Assembly: GCA_001799715.1 (NCBI GenBank)
Contig: MGTZ01000021.1
Coordinates: forward strand, 51,846 to 105,698
Length of the DNA stretch: 53,853 nt
Reading direction: 5' to 3'
Source of the DNA: Elusimicrobia bacterium GWB2_63_16
Lineage (GTDB): Bacteria; Elusimicrobiota; Elusimicrobia; Elusimicrobiales; UBA9959
Shown: piece by piece, positions 25,198 through 33,997 of the stretch
Layout: each line of letters begins with the position of its first letter
Numbering within the stretch: position 1 is the stretch's first letter
Program-made: the position numbers and the translations under genes
Notes under the pieces: model-generated
The model's input: only the letters and a program-made list of their open reading frames with translations
The model's database searches: none
What the model was told of the DNA's origin: nothing

Positions 25198-25512
25198 TCA
25201 GCCCCCCCCGCCCCGCGTCATGGCCGAGTACCGCCGGCCCAGCATGTAAAAAAGTCCGGAGATGAACGGCAGGGCGACCGCGACGGTAAGCGCCAGATTG
25301 GAGATTATCCGCTGGTGGATGAGGTCTATCAGGGCTGGCTCGAGCTGCGGGTAGGACTGCGCCGCGAAAGTAACCGCGGAGGCGTAGAAACCCAGGAACA
25401 TGGAGAGCATCGCTATGAGCGAGCCCGCCAGCGTGTATTCCAGAAGGGGGAATTTCCGCGGGTGAGCCTCTAGCCCCGAATCTGCTTTGTCCGCATTTTT
25501 CTCAACTCTCAT
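25198..25512 (-). CDS. Small two-helix membrane protein heading the pilin operon
   Basis: The frame opens at 25827, but the ATG at 25512 has a GGGGGAC Shine-Dalgarno, giving 104 residues, MRVEKNADKADSG. Two hydrophobic segments (about 24-49 and 69-92) are joined by a short loop. The C-terminus is basic and Gly-rich. It ends 1 nt before the PilV-like gene, so it is translated with the pilin set. I do not recognise a family. Operon 1 shows no counterpart within this window. Confidence 0.65.
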   Translation of the reverse strand: MRVEKNADKADSGLEAHPRKFPLLEYTLAGSLIAMLSMFLGFYASAVTFAAQSYPQLEPALIDLIHQRIISNLALTVAVALPFISGLFYMLGRRYSAMTRGGGG

Positions 25513-25553
25513 AGTCCCCCCGTATCGCGCAGGATCGGTATCCGATACCACCG

Positions 25554-25982
25554 CTACTTCGAGATAAAATAGATGCCGCCGGAGAGCAGCAGGGTGCCTA
25601 TCATCTTGTTGAGCGTGATGTTCTCGCCGAGGAACAGCACGGCCATCGCGAAGGTCACGAAGGGGTAGGTGGAGCTGAGCGGCACGATCTTGGTGGCCGA
25701 GCCGCCGGAGAGCGCCTTCAGGTAGAAGAAGACGCCGCCCATGGAGACCACCACGCTGGAGACCACGAAGATCGGCCCCAGCTTGTCGGAGCCGAGCAGC
25801 GCCTGTTTGGTCTGCGCGTATTTCCACAGCACCAGCGGCACGAATAAGGCGATCATGAACAGCGAGCGCACGTAGAAGGCGCCCGACGGGTCCATGTGCT
25901 TGAGGCAGGCCTTGTCGAAGAAGGCGCCCATGCCCCAGCCCAGGATGGCCAGCAGCAGGAAAATTACGGTAGAGAGTTCCAT
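25554..25982 (-). CDS. Single-domain EamA-type transporter
   Basis: A 142-residue membrane protein with five hydrophobic segments, matching one EamA domain rather than the usual pair of two. The C-terminal TYPFVTFAMAVLFLGENITL followed by an LLSGGIYFIS helix is the typical EamA ending. Such half-size proteins work as dimers, like small multidrug transporters. Substrate unknown. It starts 7 nt after the TPR protein gene and ends 41 nt before the small membrane protein gene. Confidence 0.8.
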   Translation of the reverse strand: MELSTVIFLLLAILGWGMGAFFDKACLKHMDPSGAFYVRSLFMIALFVPLVLWKYAQTKQALLGSDKLGPIFVVSSVVVSMGGVFFYLKALSGGSATKIVPLSSTYPFVTFAMAVLFLGENITLNKMIGTLLLSGGIYFISK

Positions 25983-25989
25983 ACGGCTA

Positions 25990-27186
25990 CTAGGGCGGCG
26001 GCATCTGGCCGGGCAGCTCGGCCGCGGCGAAAGGGTTTTTGAGATAACGCTCGATGGATTCCGAGAAGCCCCACTCGTCCTTGTAAGTCCCGGCTTCCTT
26101 GTAGAAGACCGTGGCTTTGCCGCGCAGGCCCATCAGGTCGTGTACGTTGCCCAGGCGCACTATGGCCCAGACGCCCCAGCGCGCGGGGTGCGCCTTGGGG
26201 TCTTCCTTCAGCGTGGCGGCGGCGCGGCCGAAATAGTCGGCGGCCTCGGCCAGCTTGCCCTCCACCAAATAGGTAGTGCCGATGGCCGTCAGCACGCGCG
26301 GCAGGTAGCGGCGGCGGTACGGGGCCCGGCCCTCGTTGACGGACTTCAGGTAGTCCAGCGCCTCGCGGCGGCTTTCGGCGTACTGCTTGTCCTCGAACAG
26401 CGAGACGATCTGCACGAAATGCATCTGCGGGTGGTTCGGGTAGGCGGCGCGCAGTTCCTTGGACCACTTCACGGCCAGCCGGGAATTAACGTAAGGGCTG
26501 CCGGTGGTGGTGTAGATCTCTATCAGCAGCAGCTTGGCGGCCAGGGCGTTGAAATAGCCCTTCTCCTTGCAGACGGCCAGCATCTCTATACCCTTGGCGG
26601 CGTCACCCTTCATCAGCACGCTCGCCAGCACCTTGATGGCGCCGTGCAGCGTACCCGCGTAGTACTCGTACATGCCCAGGCCGAGGTAGGCGTCGTAGAG
26701 TTCCGGCTCTATCTTGAGCGAGCGGTGCATGTAGGCCAGCGCCTTGCGGCCGTCGAAATAGGCTTTGATCCAGCGGTGCTGCAGCACGGCCAGGCGCGCG
26801 CGCAGGCCGTACAGGCCGCCGAGGCACAGGTTGGCGTTGGCGTCTCCGGGATGCTTCTTCAGCCAGGCCTTGCCGGTATCGATGGCCCTGTCGGTCATCG
26901 CCTCGTACTCCTTCTCGAGTTTAGGGTCGGACTCGTCCTCGAGGTATTCCAGGGTGGCCCACTTGGTCATCGCCATGCCGAAATGCGGGTACGGGTGCTC
27001 GGGATACTTTTCCAGGGCGGCGGAGAAATTCTTCACCGCCTCCGGGATGTCCACGGCGTAGATAGCCTCTATGCCCTTCTTGGAAAGGACCCTGAGATCC
27101 TCGGGCAGAGGTTCCGACTTGGGCGTGGCGGCCAGGGCCGCGGAGGCGCAGAGCGAGAGCGCCGCGGTGACCAGTATTTTCCTCAT
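25990..27186 (-). CDS. Secreted TPR-repeat protein
   Basis: A 398-residue protein with signal peptide (LVTAALSLCASAALAA, cleavage near 20). Helical repeats cover most of the rest: IPEAVKNFSAALEKYPEHPYPHF-type TPR units at about 48-80, further degenerate repeats through the middle, and EGKLAEAADYFGRAAATLKED near 315. No Cys at the expected lipoprotein site, so probably periplasmic. Its ATG overlaps the serS stop by 4 nt (ATGA), so translation is coupled. Function unknown; the link to serS may be only operon economy. Confidence 0.75.
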   Translation of the reverse strand: MRKILVTAALSLCASAALAATPKSEPLPEDLRVLSKKGIEAIYAVDIPEAVKNFSAALEKYPEHPYPHFGMAMTKWATLEYLEDESDPKLEKEYEAMTDRAIDTGKAWLKKHPGDANANLCLGGLYGLRARLAVLQHRWIKAYFDGRKALAYMHRSLKIEPELYDAYLGLGMYEYYAGTLHGAIKVLASVLMKGDAAKGIEMLAVCKEKGYFNALAAKLLLIEIYTTTGSPYVNSRLAVKWSKELRAAYPNHPQMHFVQIVSLFEDKQYAESRREALDYLKSVNEGRAPYRRRYLPRVLTAIGTTYLVEGKLAEAADYFGRAAATLKEDPKAHPARWGVWAIVRLGNVHDLMGLRGKATVFYKEAGTYKDEWGFSESIERYLKNPFAAAELPGQMPPP

Positions 27187-28451
27187 ATCGTTATCCTGTC
27201 CGCGCCCATGTATTTACGCAGGGCCTCGGGCACCGTCACGGTGCCGTCCGCCTGCTGGAACTGCTCGAGGATGGCCGGGAACAGCCTGCTGGTGGCCATG
27301 CACGAGCCGTTGAGGGTGTGCAGCAGCTCGTTCTTGCCGGTGGCGGCGCGCTTGAAGCGCATGCCGCCGCGGCGGGCCTGGTAGTCGTGGGCGTTGGAGA
27401 CCGAGCTGACCTCCTTGTAGCCCTTCATGCTGGGGATCCAGACCTCTATATCGTAGGTGCGGGCCATGCTGGCGCTGCAGTCCTTGGCGGCCAGCTTTAC
27501 CAGCCGGTAGTGCAGGCCGAGCGCCCGCATGACGGCCTCCACGTGGCCGACCATCTCGTCGAAGCAGCGTTGAGAGTCCTCGGGCCGGGCGAACTGGATC
27601 AGCTCCACCTTATTGAACTGGTGGCCGCGTATCATGCCGCGCTCGTTGGCGCCGTAGCCGCCGGCCTCCTTGCGATAGCAGGGGGTGTAGGCGAAATATT
27701 TCCTCGGCAGCTCCTCTTCTTTCAGGATCTCGTCGCGGTGCAGGCTGATCAGCGCGGTCTCGGCCGTGGGCAGCAGGAACTGCGTCTTATCCTCGGGCCC
27801 GGCCAGCAGGAACACGTCGTCCTTGAACTTGGGGAACTGCCCGGCGGTGTAGCCGCACTCGTAGTTGAGGATATGCGGCGGCAGCGTGAAGGAATAGCCG
27901 TTGGCCAGATGCGTCTCTACGAAGAGGTTCATCAGCGCCCATTCCAGGCGGGCGCCCTGGTCGCGGTACACCCAGAAGCCCGCGCCGCCCAGCTTGGCGC
28001 CGCGCTCGTAGTCCACCAGGCCGAGGTCCTTGCAGAGCTCTATGTGCGCCTTGGCCGCGAAAGCGAATTCCGGCCTAGCGCCCCATTCGCGCAGCACCTC
28101 ATTGTTCTCCTTGCCGCCGGCTACGACGTCGTCGGCGGGCAGGTTGGGCATTTCCGCCATCAATTTCGAGAGCTCCGCCTCCACGGCGGCGGCTTCGGCG
28201 TCGAGCGCCTTCACCCTGGCGGAGATCTCTTTCATCTCGGCGAAGACGGCCTGTTGCGCTTCCTTCGCCAGCTGTTTTACGCTCGCGGAGGCGGCGTTCT
28301 TCTTCATCTTGAGGGCGTCGGCCTCCACGATGAGCTCGCGGCGCTTGCGGTCCAGCGCGAGCACCGGCTCGAGGTCCACGACGTCGAGGCGCTTGAGCAG
28401 CGCCTGCCTGACCTTGTCGGGATTGGTCCTGATGAGATTAATGTCCAGCAT
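27183..28451 (-). CDS. serS: Seryl-tRNA synthetase
   Basis: A 422-residue class II synthetase of normal length. Residues 1-100 form the N-terminal coiled-coil tRNA-binding arm (MLDINLIRTNPDKV, then long helices with KMKKNAASASVKQLAKEA). The catalytic core shows motif 2 (YRKEAGGYGANERGMIRGHQF) and motif 3 (NGSCMATSRLFPAILE). It charges tRNA-Ser, and tRNA-Sec where present. GGAG lies 8 nt before the ATG. The gene sits between a secreted protein and a TPR protein in one transcription unit. Confidence 0.96.
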   Translation of the reverse strand: MLDINLIRTNPDKVRQALLKRLDVVDLEPVLALDRKRRELIVEADALKMKKNAASASVKQLAKEAQQAVFAEMKEISARVKALDAEAAAVEAELSKLMAEMPNLPADDVVAGGKENNEVLREWGARPEFAFAAKAHIELCKDLGLVDYERGAKLGGAGFWVYRDQGARLEWALMNLFVETHLANGYSFTLPPHILNYECGYTAGQFPKFKDDVFLLAGPEDKTQFLLPTAETALISLHRDEILKEEELPRKYFAYTPCYRKEAGGYGANERGMIRGHQFNKVELIQFARPEDSQRCFDEMVGHVEAVMRALGLHYRLVKLAAKDCSASMARTYDIEVWIPSMKGYKEVSSVSNAHDYQARRGGMRFKRAATGKNELLHTLNGSCMATSRLFPAILEQFQQADGTVTVPEALRKYMGADRITI

Positions 28452-28486
28452 GTGTGGCTCCGTGGCCTGCCCGCGGCTAACCGGGG

Positions 28487-29017
28487 TCAGGGCCTAGCTA
28501 TTTCGATGACCGCTTCGCGGATGATGGCGGCGGGTTCGTCCCCGTGGCGGGGGCCGGCCATGACCTCCAGCTTGAGGGCCGTAGGCGCGAAACCGCTGTT
28601 CTTCAGCTTGTTCAGCTGGTTCTGCAGCTCGAAGCGGATGACCCTGGCCTGCCGCTCGGAGGCGGCTCCCACCTTGGAGACGCGCACCTCCTCTACGTAG
28701 TAGGGCACGCACCAGAAAGCCTTGTCGGCGGAGTCGCCGTCCTTGAGCAGGCGCAGGCTGAGCACGTAGCGCAGCACCACGCCCTCGGCGGCCTTGGGGG
28801 ACTTGTTGCGCAGCGTGACCAGCGCGCGCAGGTAGTCGGTAAATTTCACGGCCGGGTCGGCGCGCAGCTGCGCGACGGGGGCGTAGGGGGTGCGGTCCTT
28901 GCCGACCAGTTTGGAGATCTCCCAGTCGATCTTAAGGATCTCCACCTGGGCGGCCAGGGGCGCGGCGGACAGCAGTAAGGAGCAGAAGAGCAGGAGCGGC
29001 ATCGGGTTCTTTATCAT
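28487..29017 (-). CDS. Secreted protein of unknown function
   Basis: A 176-residue protein with signal peptide (MPLLLFCSLLLSAAPLAAQ). The mature part alternates strands and helices, with ILKIDWEISKLVG at its start, FTDYLRALVTLRNKSPKAAEG in the middle and a C-terminal Lys/Leu-rich strand. The phrase VTLRNKSPKAAEGVVLRY suggests a beta-sandwich domain that handles conserved comparative text cannot confirm. GGAGAAC precedes the ATG. It lies between cheC and serS. No recognised family; probably periplasmic or surface-associated. Confidence 0.6.
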   Translation of the reverse strand: MIKNPMPLLLFCSLLLSAAPLAAQVEILKIDWEISKLVGKDRTPYAPVAQLRADPAVKFTDYLRALVTLRNKSPKAAEGVVLRYVLSLRLLKDGDSADKAFWCVPYYVEEVRVSKVGAASERQARVIRFELQNQLNKLKNSGFAPTALKLEVMAGPRHGDEPAAIIREAVIEIARP

Positions 29018-29047
29018 GTTGTTCTCCGTAATTGCGAAAAAAAGGGA

Positions 29048-29650
29048 TCAGCCGGCTTCGGGCGAGGCCTCGAGGGCGGCTTCCAGTTCCTCGGGGATCA
29101 CCGCGATCACCTCGGCGCCGGCCTCGCTGCCGTCGAAATCGAGGTTAAGAGACACGGTTATCACGCCGTGCCGGCCGGGCTTCTCCATCGAAGCCCACAG
29201 GGCCTCGAGCAGCGAGGGCACCTCGCCCTGCACGCACCTGGGCACCGAGGGCAGGAACTGCCGGTTCAGCGCCGCGGACAGGGACCCGGCGAGCGAATTC
29301 AGGATGATGTTGCCCATCTCCGAGAGCAGCAGCTCGTGCGCCTGGCTGAGCTTGGGCAGCCTGGAAAAAGAAAAACCGAGAAAAGCGCGCGACAGCGTCT
29401 CCGCTTCGTCGGGGCTGAAGACCACCATGGCGCTGAAGGGATAGTCGCCCTTGACGTCGAAGTAGACCGCGGCCCCCACGCGCTCGGCCTCGGCGGCGCG
29501 CTCGCGGGCCGCCTCCGACATGCTGCGCGTCGTGACCGCCACGGAGCCCACGCTCCATTTGCCGGTGGAAAGGCGGGAAAGCCTGGAGACGCACTTCAGC
29601 ATGCTCTCCCTGGCCACGCGCTCCAGTATTTTCCCGGCTTTCTGTCCCAT
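29048..29650 (-). CDS. CheC/CheX-like CheY-P phosphatase
   Basis: A 200-residue protein. LLLSEMGNIILNSL (Glu111, Asn114, Asn118) is the Glu-x-x-Asn active-site helix of the CheC/CheX/FliY phosphatases. The second such helix of classic CheC is not obvious: the matching stretch near VPSLLEALWASM lacks the Asn. That single site resembles CheX or one-site CheC proteins. The start overlaps the cheY stop (TGATG), so the phosphatase is made with its substrate. No CheA, CheW or receptor gene is near, so it may serve another response such as pilus motility. Confidence 0.78.
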   Translation of the reverse strand: MGQKAGKILERVARESMLKCVSRLSRLSTGKWSVGSVAVTTRSMSEAARERAAEAERVGAAVYFDVKGDYPFSAMVVFSPDEAETLSRAFLGFSFSRLPKLSQAHELLLSEMGNIILNSLAGSLSAALNRQFLPSVPRCVQGEVPSLLEALWASMEKPGRHGVITVSLNLDFDGSEAGAEVIAVIPEELEAALEASPEAG

Positions 29651-30003
29651 CAGGCAAGGCTTTTCATCAGGATCTTGAAATCGTCGAAAGAGAACGGCTT
29701 GCGCAGTATCGCGCTCACGCCCTTGTCGGAGAGCCGGCGGTCTATCTCGTCCTGCTCCACCGCCGTCACCACCACCACCCGGGCGGCCGGGTCCAGCGCC
29801 CGCAGGTCCCCGAGTATCTCCACGCCCGAACGGCCGGGCAGGATCAGGTCGAGGAAAACCACGTCCGGCTTGCTCTCACCGTAGAGCCGCACGGCGGCCG
29901 CGCCGTCCTCGGCCTCCCCCACCACCTCATGCCCCAGCTTTTCCAGCAGGGACTTTATCGTATAGCGCGTCAGCGCGTTGTCGTCCACGAGCAGCACTTT
30001 CAT
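29650..30003 (-). CDS. CheY-like single-domain response regulator
   Basis: A 117-residue receiver domain with all functional residues: acidic pocket Asp7-Asp8, phosphoacceptor Asp52 (VFLDLILPG), Thr80 and Lys102 (LRKPF). There is no output domain, so it signals by binding a partner. GGGGGAG lies before the ATG, just after the metK terminator, and the gene overlaps the phosphatase gene behind it. No kinase is encoded in the window. Confidence 0.92.
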   Translation of the reverse strand: MKVLLVDDNALTRYTIKSLLEKLGHEVVGEAEDGAAAVRLYGESKPDVVFLDLILPGRSGVEILGDLRALDPAARVVVVTAVEQDEIDRRLSDKGVSAILRKPFSFDDFKILMKSLA

Positions 30004-30020
30004 ACTCCCCCCTTTAGGGT

Positions 30021-30060
30021 AAAACGCGCCGGGGCCAAACCCCCGCTTGCCCCAGGCGCG
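30021..30060 (-). terminator. Intrinsic terminator after metK
   Basis: Read on the minus strand, CGCGCC-T-GGGGC pairs with GCCCC-GGCGCG across one bulged base and is followed by TTTT. It lies 14 nt after the metK stop and separates metK from cheY-cheC. Confidence 0.75.
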
Positions 30061-30074
30061 CAGGAACCTTTAAA

Positions 30075-31274
30075 CTAGCAGCAGCAGCAGTCGCAGGCCG
30101 CCTTGGCGGTACCGGCGGCCTTCTTGGCCAGCGCGGCGGCCATGTCGGTCTTCTCCCAGGCGAAGCCGGCGCGGCCGAAGTGGCCGTAAGCGGCGGTCTT
30201 GCGGAACACCGGGGCGCGCAGCTTCAGCGTCTCGATGATGCCCTTGGGCGTCAGCTTGAACAGCGAGCGCACGATCTTGACCAGGCTCTCGTCGGCCACC
30301 AGGCCCGTGCCGTGGGTGTCGACGTAGAGGCCCACCGGTTCGGCCACGCCGATGGCGTAGGCCAGCTGCACGGTGCACTCGCGGGCGAGCTTGGCCGCCA
30401 CGATGTTCTTGGCGATGTAGCGCGCCATGTAGGCCGCGGAGCGGTCCACCTTGGTGCAGTCCTTGCCGGAGAACGCGCCGCCGCCGTGCGGGGCCACGCC
30501 GCCGTAGGTGTCCACGATGATCTTGCGGCCGGTCACGCCGGTGTCGGACTGCGGGCCGCCGACCACGAACTTGCCGGTCGGGTTGATGAAGACCTTGGTG
30601 TTCTTGTCCATCATCCGCTTGTCGATGATAGGGGTGATGACGGCCTCGATGATCTCACGGCGGGACTTCTCGGTGATCTGGTGGCCGCTCTTGTCGAGGA
30701 TCTCCTCGGTGTGCTGGGAGGAGACCACGATGGTCTCGATGCGGACCGGCTTGCCGTCGTGGTATTCCACGGTCACCTGCGTCTTGCCGTCGGGGCCGAG
30801 GTAGGGGAGGATATTTTTCTTGCGGACCTCGGTAAGGCGCATGGAGAGGCGCTGGGCCAGCTGCAGCGGCAGCGGCATAAGCTCGGGGGTCTCGTCGGAG
30901 GCGTAGCCCACCATCAGGCCCTGGTCACCGGCGCCGCCGGTGTCCACGCCCTGGGCGATGTCGGGGCTCTGGCGGCCGATGACGTTGATGACCGCGCAGG
31001 TCTCGTAGTTGAAGCCGTACTTGGTGTGGGTGTAGCCGATGTCCTTGATGACGCTGCGGGCGAGCTCGTCGATGTCGACGTAGGTCTTCGTGGTTATCTC
31101 GCCGCCCACCACCACCATGCCGCGGGTGATGAAGGTCTCGCAGGCCACGCGGCCGGCCGGGTCCTTCTTCATGATCTCGTCGAGTACCGCGTCCGAGATC
31201 TGGTCGCAGACCTTGTCCGGGTGCCCTTCCGTCACCGACTCCGAGCTTACGAAACGCTTGCCTTTAAAGTTCAT
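30075..31274 (-). CDS. metK: S-adenosylmethionine synthetase with Cys-rich tail
   Basis: A 399-residue MetK. Motifs include EGHPDK (16-21), the central [12 protein letters not shown]-type ATP loop, and [19 protein letters not shown] for the phosphate-binding P-loop-like segment. It makes S-adenosylmethionine from methionine and ATP. The domain end is followed by a short linker and five cysteines in the last six residues (C394, then D, C396-C399), coded by four TGC triplets in tandem. Such a tail is not part of the enzyme core and might bind metal or form disulphides. GGAGGA precedes the start. Confidence 0.95.
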   Translation of the reverse strand: MNFKGKRFVSSESVTEGHPDKVCDQISDAVLDEIMKKDPAGRVACETFITRGMVVVGGEITTKTYVDIDELARSVIKDIGYTHTKYGFNYETCAVINVIGRQSPDIAQGVDTGGAGDQGLMVGYASDETPELMPLPLQLAQRLSMRLTEVRKKNILPYLGPDGKTQVTVEYHDGKPVRIETIVVSSQHTEEILDKSGHQITEKSRREIIEAVITPIIDKRMMDKNTKVFINPTGKFVVGGPQSDTGVTGRKIIVDTYGGVAPHGGGAFSGKDCTKVDRSAAYMARYIAKNIVAAKLARECTVQLAYAIGVAEPVGLYVDTHGTGLVADESLVKIVRSLFKLTPKGIIETLKLRAPVFRKTAAYGHFGRAGFAWEKTDMAAALAKKAAGTAKAACDCCCC

Positions 31275-31308
31275 GTGTTTTCCTCCGTTATCCTTAAATT
31301 ATCCTTGA

Positions 31309-31314
31309 ATTATA
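31309..31314 (-). promoter_or_regulatory. -10 element upstream of metK
   Basis: TATAAT on the minus strand, 34 nt before the metK ATG; no good -35. Between it and the start the 8-mer AAGGATAA occurs twice. The predicted leader is too short for a SAM riboswitch. Confidence 0.4.
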
Positions 31315-31335
31315 CCAATTTCCCCGCGGCGCCCC

Positions 31336-32745
31336 CTACTTCTGCTCTATCAGTTTGAAGGCCAGGTCCAGGAACTTCCTGGTGTTCTCCTGGGTGTCGG
31401 TCTCGGCGTAGGTGCGCAGCAGCGGCTCGGTGCCGGACGGGCGCATCAGCACCCACCAGTCGTTGTCGAGCACGATCTTCAGGCCGTCTATCGTGTTGGT
31501 CTCCGTGATCTTGTGGCCCAGCAGGATCTTGGGCAGCTTCTTCTTGATCTTCACGGCGAAAGAGTGCTTGTTCGGGATGGTCTTCTCCAGCCTGAAATCG
31601 CGGCGGATGAAGGCCGACTTGCCGTACTTCTTCTCTATCCCGGCGTACAGCTCGGAGATGCTCTTGCCGGTCTTTACCGCCATGTCCATGAAGAACAGCG
31701 TGGTCAGCGCGCCGTCGCGCTCGGGCAGGTTGCCCTTCCAGGTGTAGCCGCCGGACTCTTCCACGCCGAAGGTGACGTCCTCGTTGAGCATCTTCTCGGC
31801 GATATACTTGAAGCCCACCAGCGTCTCCTCGAAAGGCAGGTTCACCGCGCGGGCGATGCGCTTGGTCAGGTAACCCATGCTGACGGCCTGCGCCACCTTA
31901 CCCTTGTATTTGCCGGTGGCGAGCAGCTGCTCCAGGATGAGCGGCGCGATCTGGCAGGGGGTCATGTAGACGCCCTTGTCGGAGACCAGGGCGAAGCGGT
32001 CCGCGTCGCCGTCGAGCGCCACGCCGAACAGGGCCTTATGCTTCTTCACGGCGGCCACGAGTTCCTGCAGGTTCTTCTCCACCGGCTCGGGGGCCATGCC
32101 GCCGAACAGCGGGTCGTGGCTCTCGCGGATCTTGATGATGTTCTTGGAGTTGAAGAGCGAGGCGGTCTCGGCGCCGGCGCCGTGCATGAAGTCTATCACC
32201 ACCGGGCCGGGCAGCTTGGCCAGCACCTTGGCGGCGTTGATCCGGGAATTGAGATATTCGAGATAGGCGGGGCGGAAGTCCTTCACGGCCACCTGCGCGC
32301 CGGCGGTCTTCATCGGCACGGCCTTGGCCACGTAGTTCTCGATGTCGGCGGTGACGGCCGGCGGGGCCGAGCGGCCGTTCTGCTTTACCTTGATGCCGTT
32401 GTAGTGGTGGTCATTGTGGCTGGCGGTGATCACCACGCCCATCCCGTAGCCCTTGGCGGTCAGCAGGCTGACGGCCGGCGTGGGCAGCGGCGTGGAGCTC
32501 AGCGTGACGTTCAGGCCGTTGGCGGCCAGCACCTCGGCCAAGGTCCGGGCGAAGCGGTCCGACATGAAGCGCCGGTCGTAACCCACGGCGATGGTGGGTT
32601 TTTCGGTGCGCATGTACTTGTAGGCGACATAGTCGGCCATGCCCTGCGCGGTCTTGCGCACGATGTCGTAGGTGAAATCCTTGGCGATGATGCCGCGGAA
32701 ACCGTCCGTGCCGAAAGAAACGTGGTTTACCTGGTGGGAGCTCAT
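31336..32745 (-). CDS. Phosphoglucomutase/phosphomannomutase family enzyme
   Basis: A 469-residue alpha-D-phosphohexomutase of normal four-domain layout. FGTDGFRG (11-18), the phosphoserine loop TASHND (Ser109), the metal loop DGDADR (about 244-249), the sugar-binding loop EESGGY (about 325) and the phosphate-binding RPSGTEP (about 436) are all intact. It interconverts hexose 1- and 6-phosphates and feeds glycogen, surface polysaccharide or peptidoglycan precursor routes. Glucose versus mannose or glucosamine cannot be settled from these motifs. GAGAGG lies before the ATG. Confidence 0.9.
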   Translation of the reverse strand: MSSHQVNHVSFGTDGFRGIIAKDFTYDIVRKTAQGMADYVAYKYMRTEKPTIAVGYDRRFMSDRFARTLAEVLAANGLNVTLSSTPLPTPAVSLLTAKGYGMGVVITASHNDHHYNGIKVKQNGRSAPPAVTADIENYVAKAVPMKTAGAQVAVKDFRPAYLEYLNSRINAAKVLAKLPGPVVIDFMHGAGAETASLFNSKNIIKIRESHDPLFGGMAPEPVEKNLQELVAAVKKHKALFGVALDGDADRFALVSDKGVYMTPCQIAPLILEQLLATGKYKGKVAQAVSMGYLTKRIARAVNLPFEETLVGFKYIAEKMLNEDVTFGVEESGGYTWKGNLPERDGALTTLFFMDMAVKTGKSISELYAGIEKKYGKSAFIRRDFRLEKTIPNKHSFAVKIKKKLPKILLGHKITETNTIDGLKIVLDNDWWVLMRPSGTEPLLRTYAETDTQENTRKFLDLAFKLIEQK

Positions 32746-32828
32746 GCAGTCCTCTCTTTATACCGATAGGCCGGCCTCGGCCGGAACCTTCCGAAGGATA
32801 TATATAATAATAAAATTAAGGGGAGAAC
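32746..32828 (-). other. Intergenic stretch with an AT-rich tract and two small hairpins
   Basis: Reading on the minus strand, an A/T-only tract (TTTTATTATTATATATA) is followed by CCTTCGGAAGG and then CCGGCC-GA-GGCCGG. No T-run follows the stems. Probably an internal promoter region for the mutase gene with structured leader; low certainty. Confidence 0.3.
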
Positions 32829-33950
32829 TCAAACCCGGCGCGGCCGGAGCGCGGACAGCAGGGCCGGGGCGGCCCTGAATACCGCGGCCTCCAGCGCCGC
32901 GGCCGGGCGGCCGGCGGGCCCGGCCTCTATGACGCCGCGCACACCGCGCCGGGCCAGCGGAGCGCCGCTCCGAAGCGAGGAGCTGCCGCAGGCCACGATC
33001 GCCGGTATGCCCAGGCTCCTGGCGGCCGCGATGGCGGCCCCCGGCGCCTTGCCGTAGAAAGTCTGCTCGTCGAAGCGTCCTTCCCCCGTCACCAACAGGT
33101 CCGCCCGGGCCAGCGCCCGGTAAAAACCGGAGCGCTCCAGCACATAGGCCGAACCGTCGTCGAGCTCCGCCCCGAAGAAAGCCGCCAGCCCGGCCCCCAG
33201 GCCGCCGGCGGCCGCCCCGCCCCGCAGGCGGGCCGCGGCTACCCCGAGGGAGCTTTTCAGGACTTTGGCGTAATTCACGAGGGTCCGCTCCAGGAAAGCC
33301 ACCTCTGCGGGCCCGGCTCCCTTCTGCGGGCCGAAAACGCGGGCCGAACCCAGGCGCCCGCATAGCGGGTTTTTGACGTCGGCCAGGCCGCGCACCCGCA
33401 CCCCGCGCAGCAATTTCCTGGCGCGGCCGGGGAACACCGCGGCCAGGGCGGCCAGGCCGCGCGCGCCCCGCCCTATCTCGCGCCCCGCCGCGTCCGTCAG
33501 AGAAAAACCGAAAGCCTGCGCGCAGCCGGCGCCCCCGTCGTTGGAGGCGCTGCCGCCCAGGCCCACCACGATCTCCCTGGCCCCGGCGATCGCGGCCGCG
33601 AGCATCAGCTGTCCCACGCCCCGGGTGGAGGCGTCCAGCGGCCGCAATTTTTTACCGTTCAGGCGCCGCAGGCCCGCGGCCTCGGCCATCTCTATGACGG
33701 CGGTGGGGCCCGCCAGCAGCCAGCGCGCGTTCAGGCGGCCGCCGAGCGGCCCTTCCACGGAATTGTTCATAAAGCGCCCGCCCAGCGCCGGGGCCAGCGC
33801 CTCCAGCAGGCCGTCTCCCCCATCGGCTATGGGCAGCACCTCCAGCCTGGCGCCGGGGCAGGCGCGGGCCAGGGCCCGCGCCGCGGCCGCACCGGCCTGC
33901 GCGGCGGTCAGGGTACCCTTGAAGGCGTTGGGAGCTATCAGAATTCTCAC
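32829..33950 (-). CDS. Glycerate kinase (GarK/GlxK family)
   Basis: A 373-residue kinase from a GTG start, MRILIAPNAFKGTL, the classic family opening. DGGDGLLEAL (near 43), VEGPLG, MAEAAGLR, GLGGSASNDGGAG (near 130) and ADLLVTGEGRFDEQT (near 284) are all present. It phosphorylates D-glycerate, usually at the 2-position in this family, feeding lower glycolysis. It is divergent from the radical SAM gene and upstream of the phosphohexomutase, so it may share transcription with that gene. Confidence 0.93.
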   Translation of the reverse strand: MRILIAPNAFKGTLTAAQAGAAAARALARACPGARLEVLPIADGGDGLLEALAPALGGRFMNNSVEGPLGGRLNARWLLAGPTAVIEMAEAAGLRRLNGKKLRPLDASTRGVGQLMLAAAIAGAREIVVGLGGSASNDGGAGCAQAFGFSLTDAAGREIGRGARGLAALAAVFPGRARKLLRGVRVRGLADVKNPLCGRLGSARVFGPQKGAGPAEVAFLERTLVNYAKVLKSSLGVAAARLRGGAAAGGLGAGLAAFFGAELDDGSAYVLERSGFYRALARADLLVTGEGRFDEQTFYGKAPGAAIAAARSLGIPAIVACGSSSLRSGAPLARRGVRGVIEAGPAGRPAAALEAAVFRAAPALLSALRPRRV

Positions 33951-33997
33951 GCTCTAAATGATAGAATAATAAAGGCGCGCTTAGGAACGCCGTACCT

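Noticed and set aside
31275-31335. SAM riboswitch before metK
   Set aside because: The gap is only 61 nt and no SAM-I, SAM-II or SAM-IV consensus is visible; a TATAAT lies 34 nt before the start.
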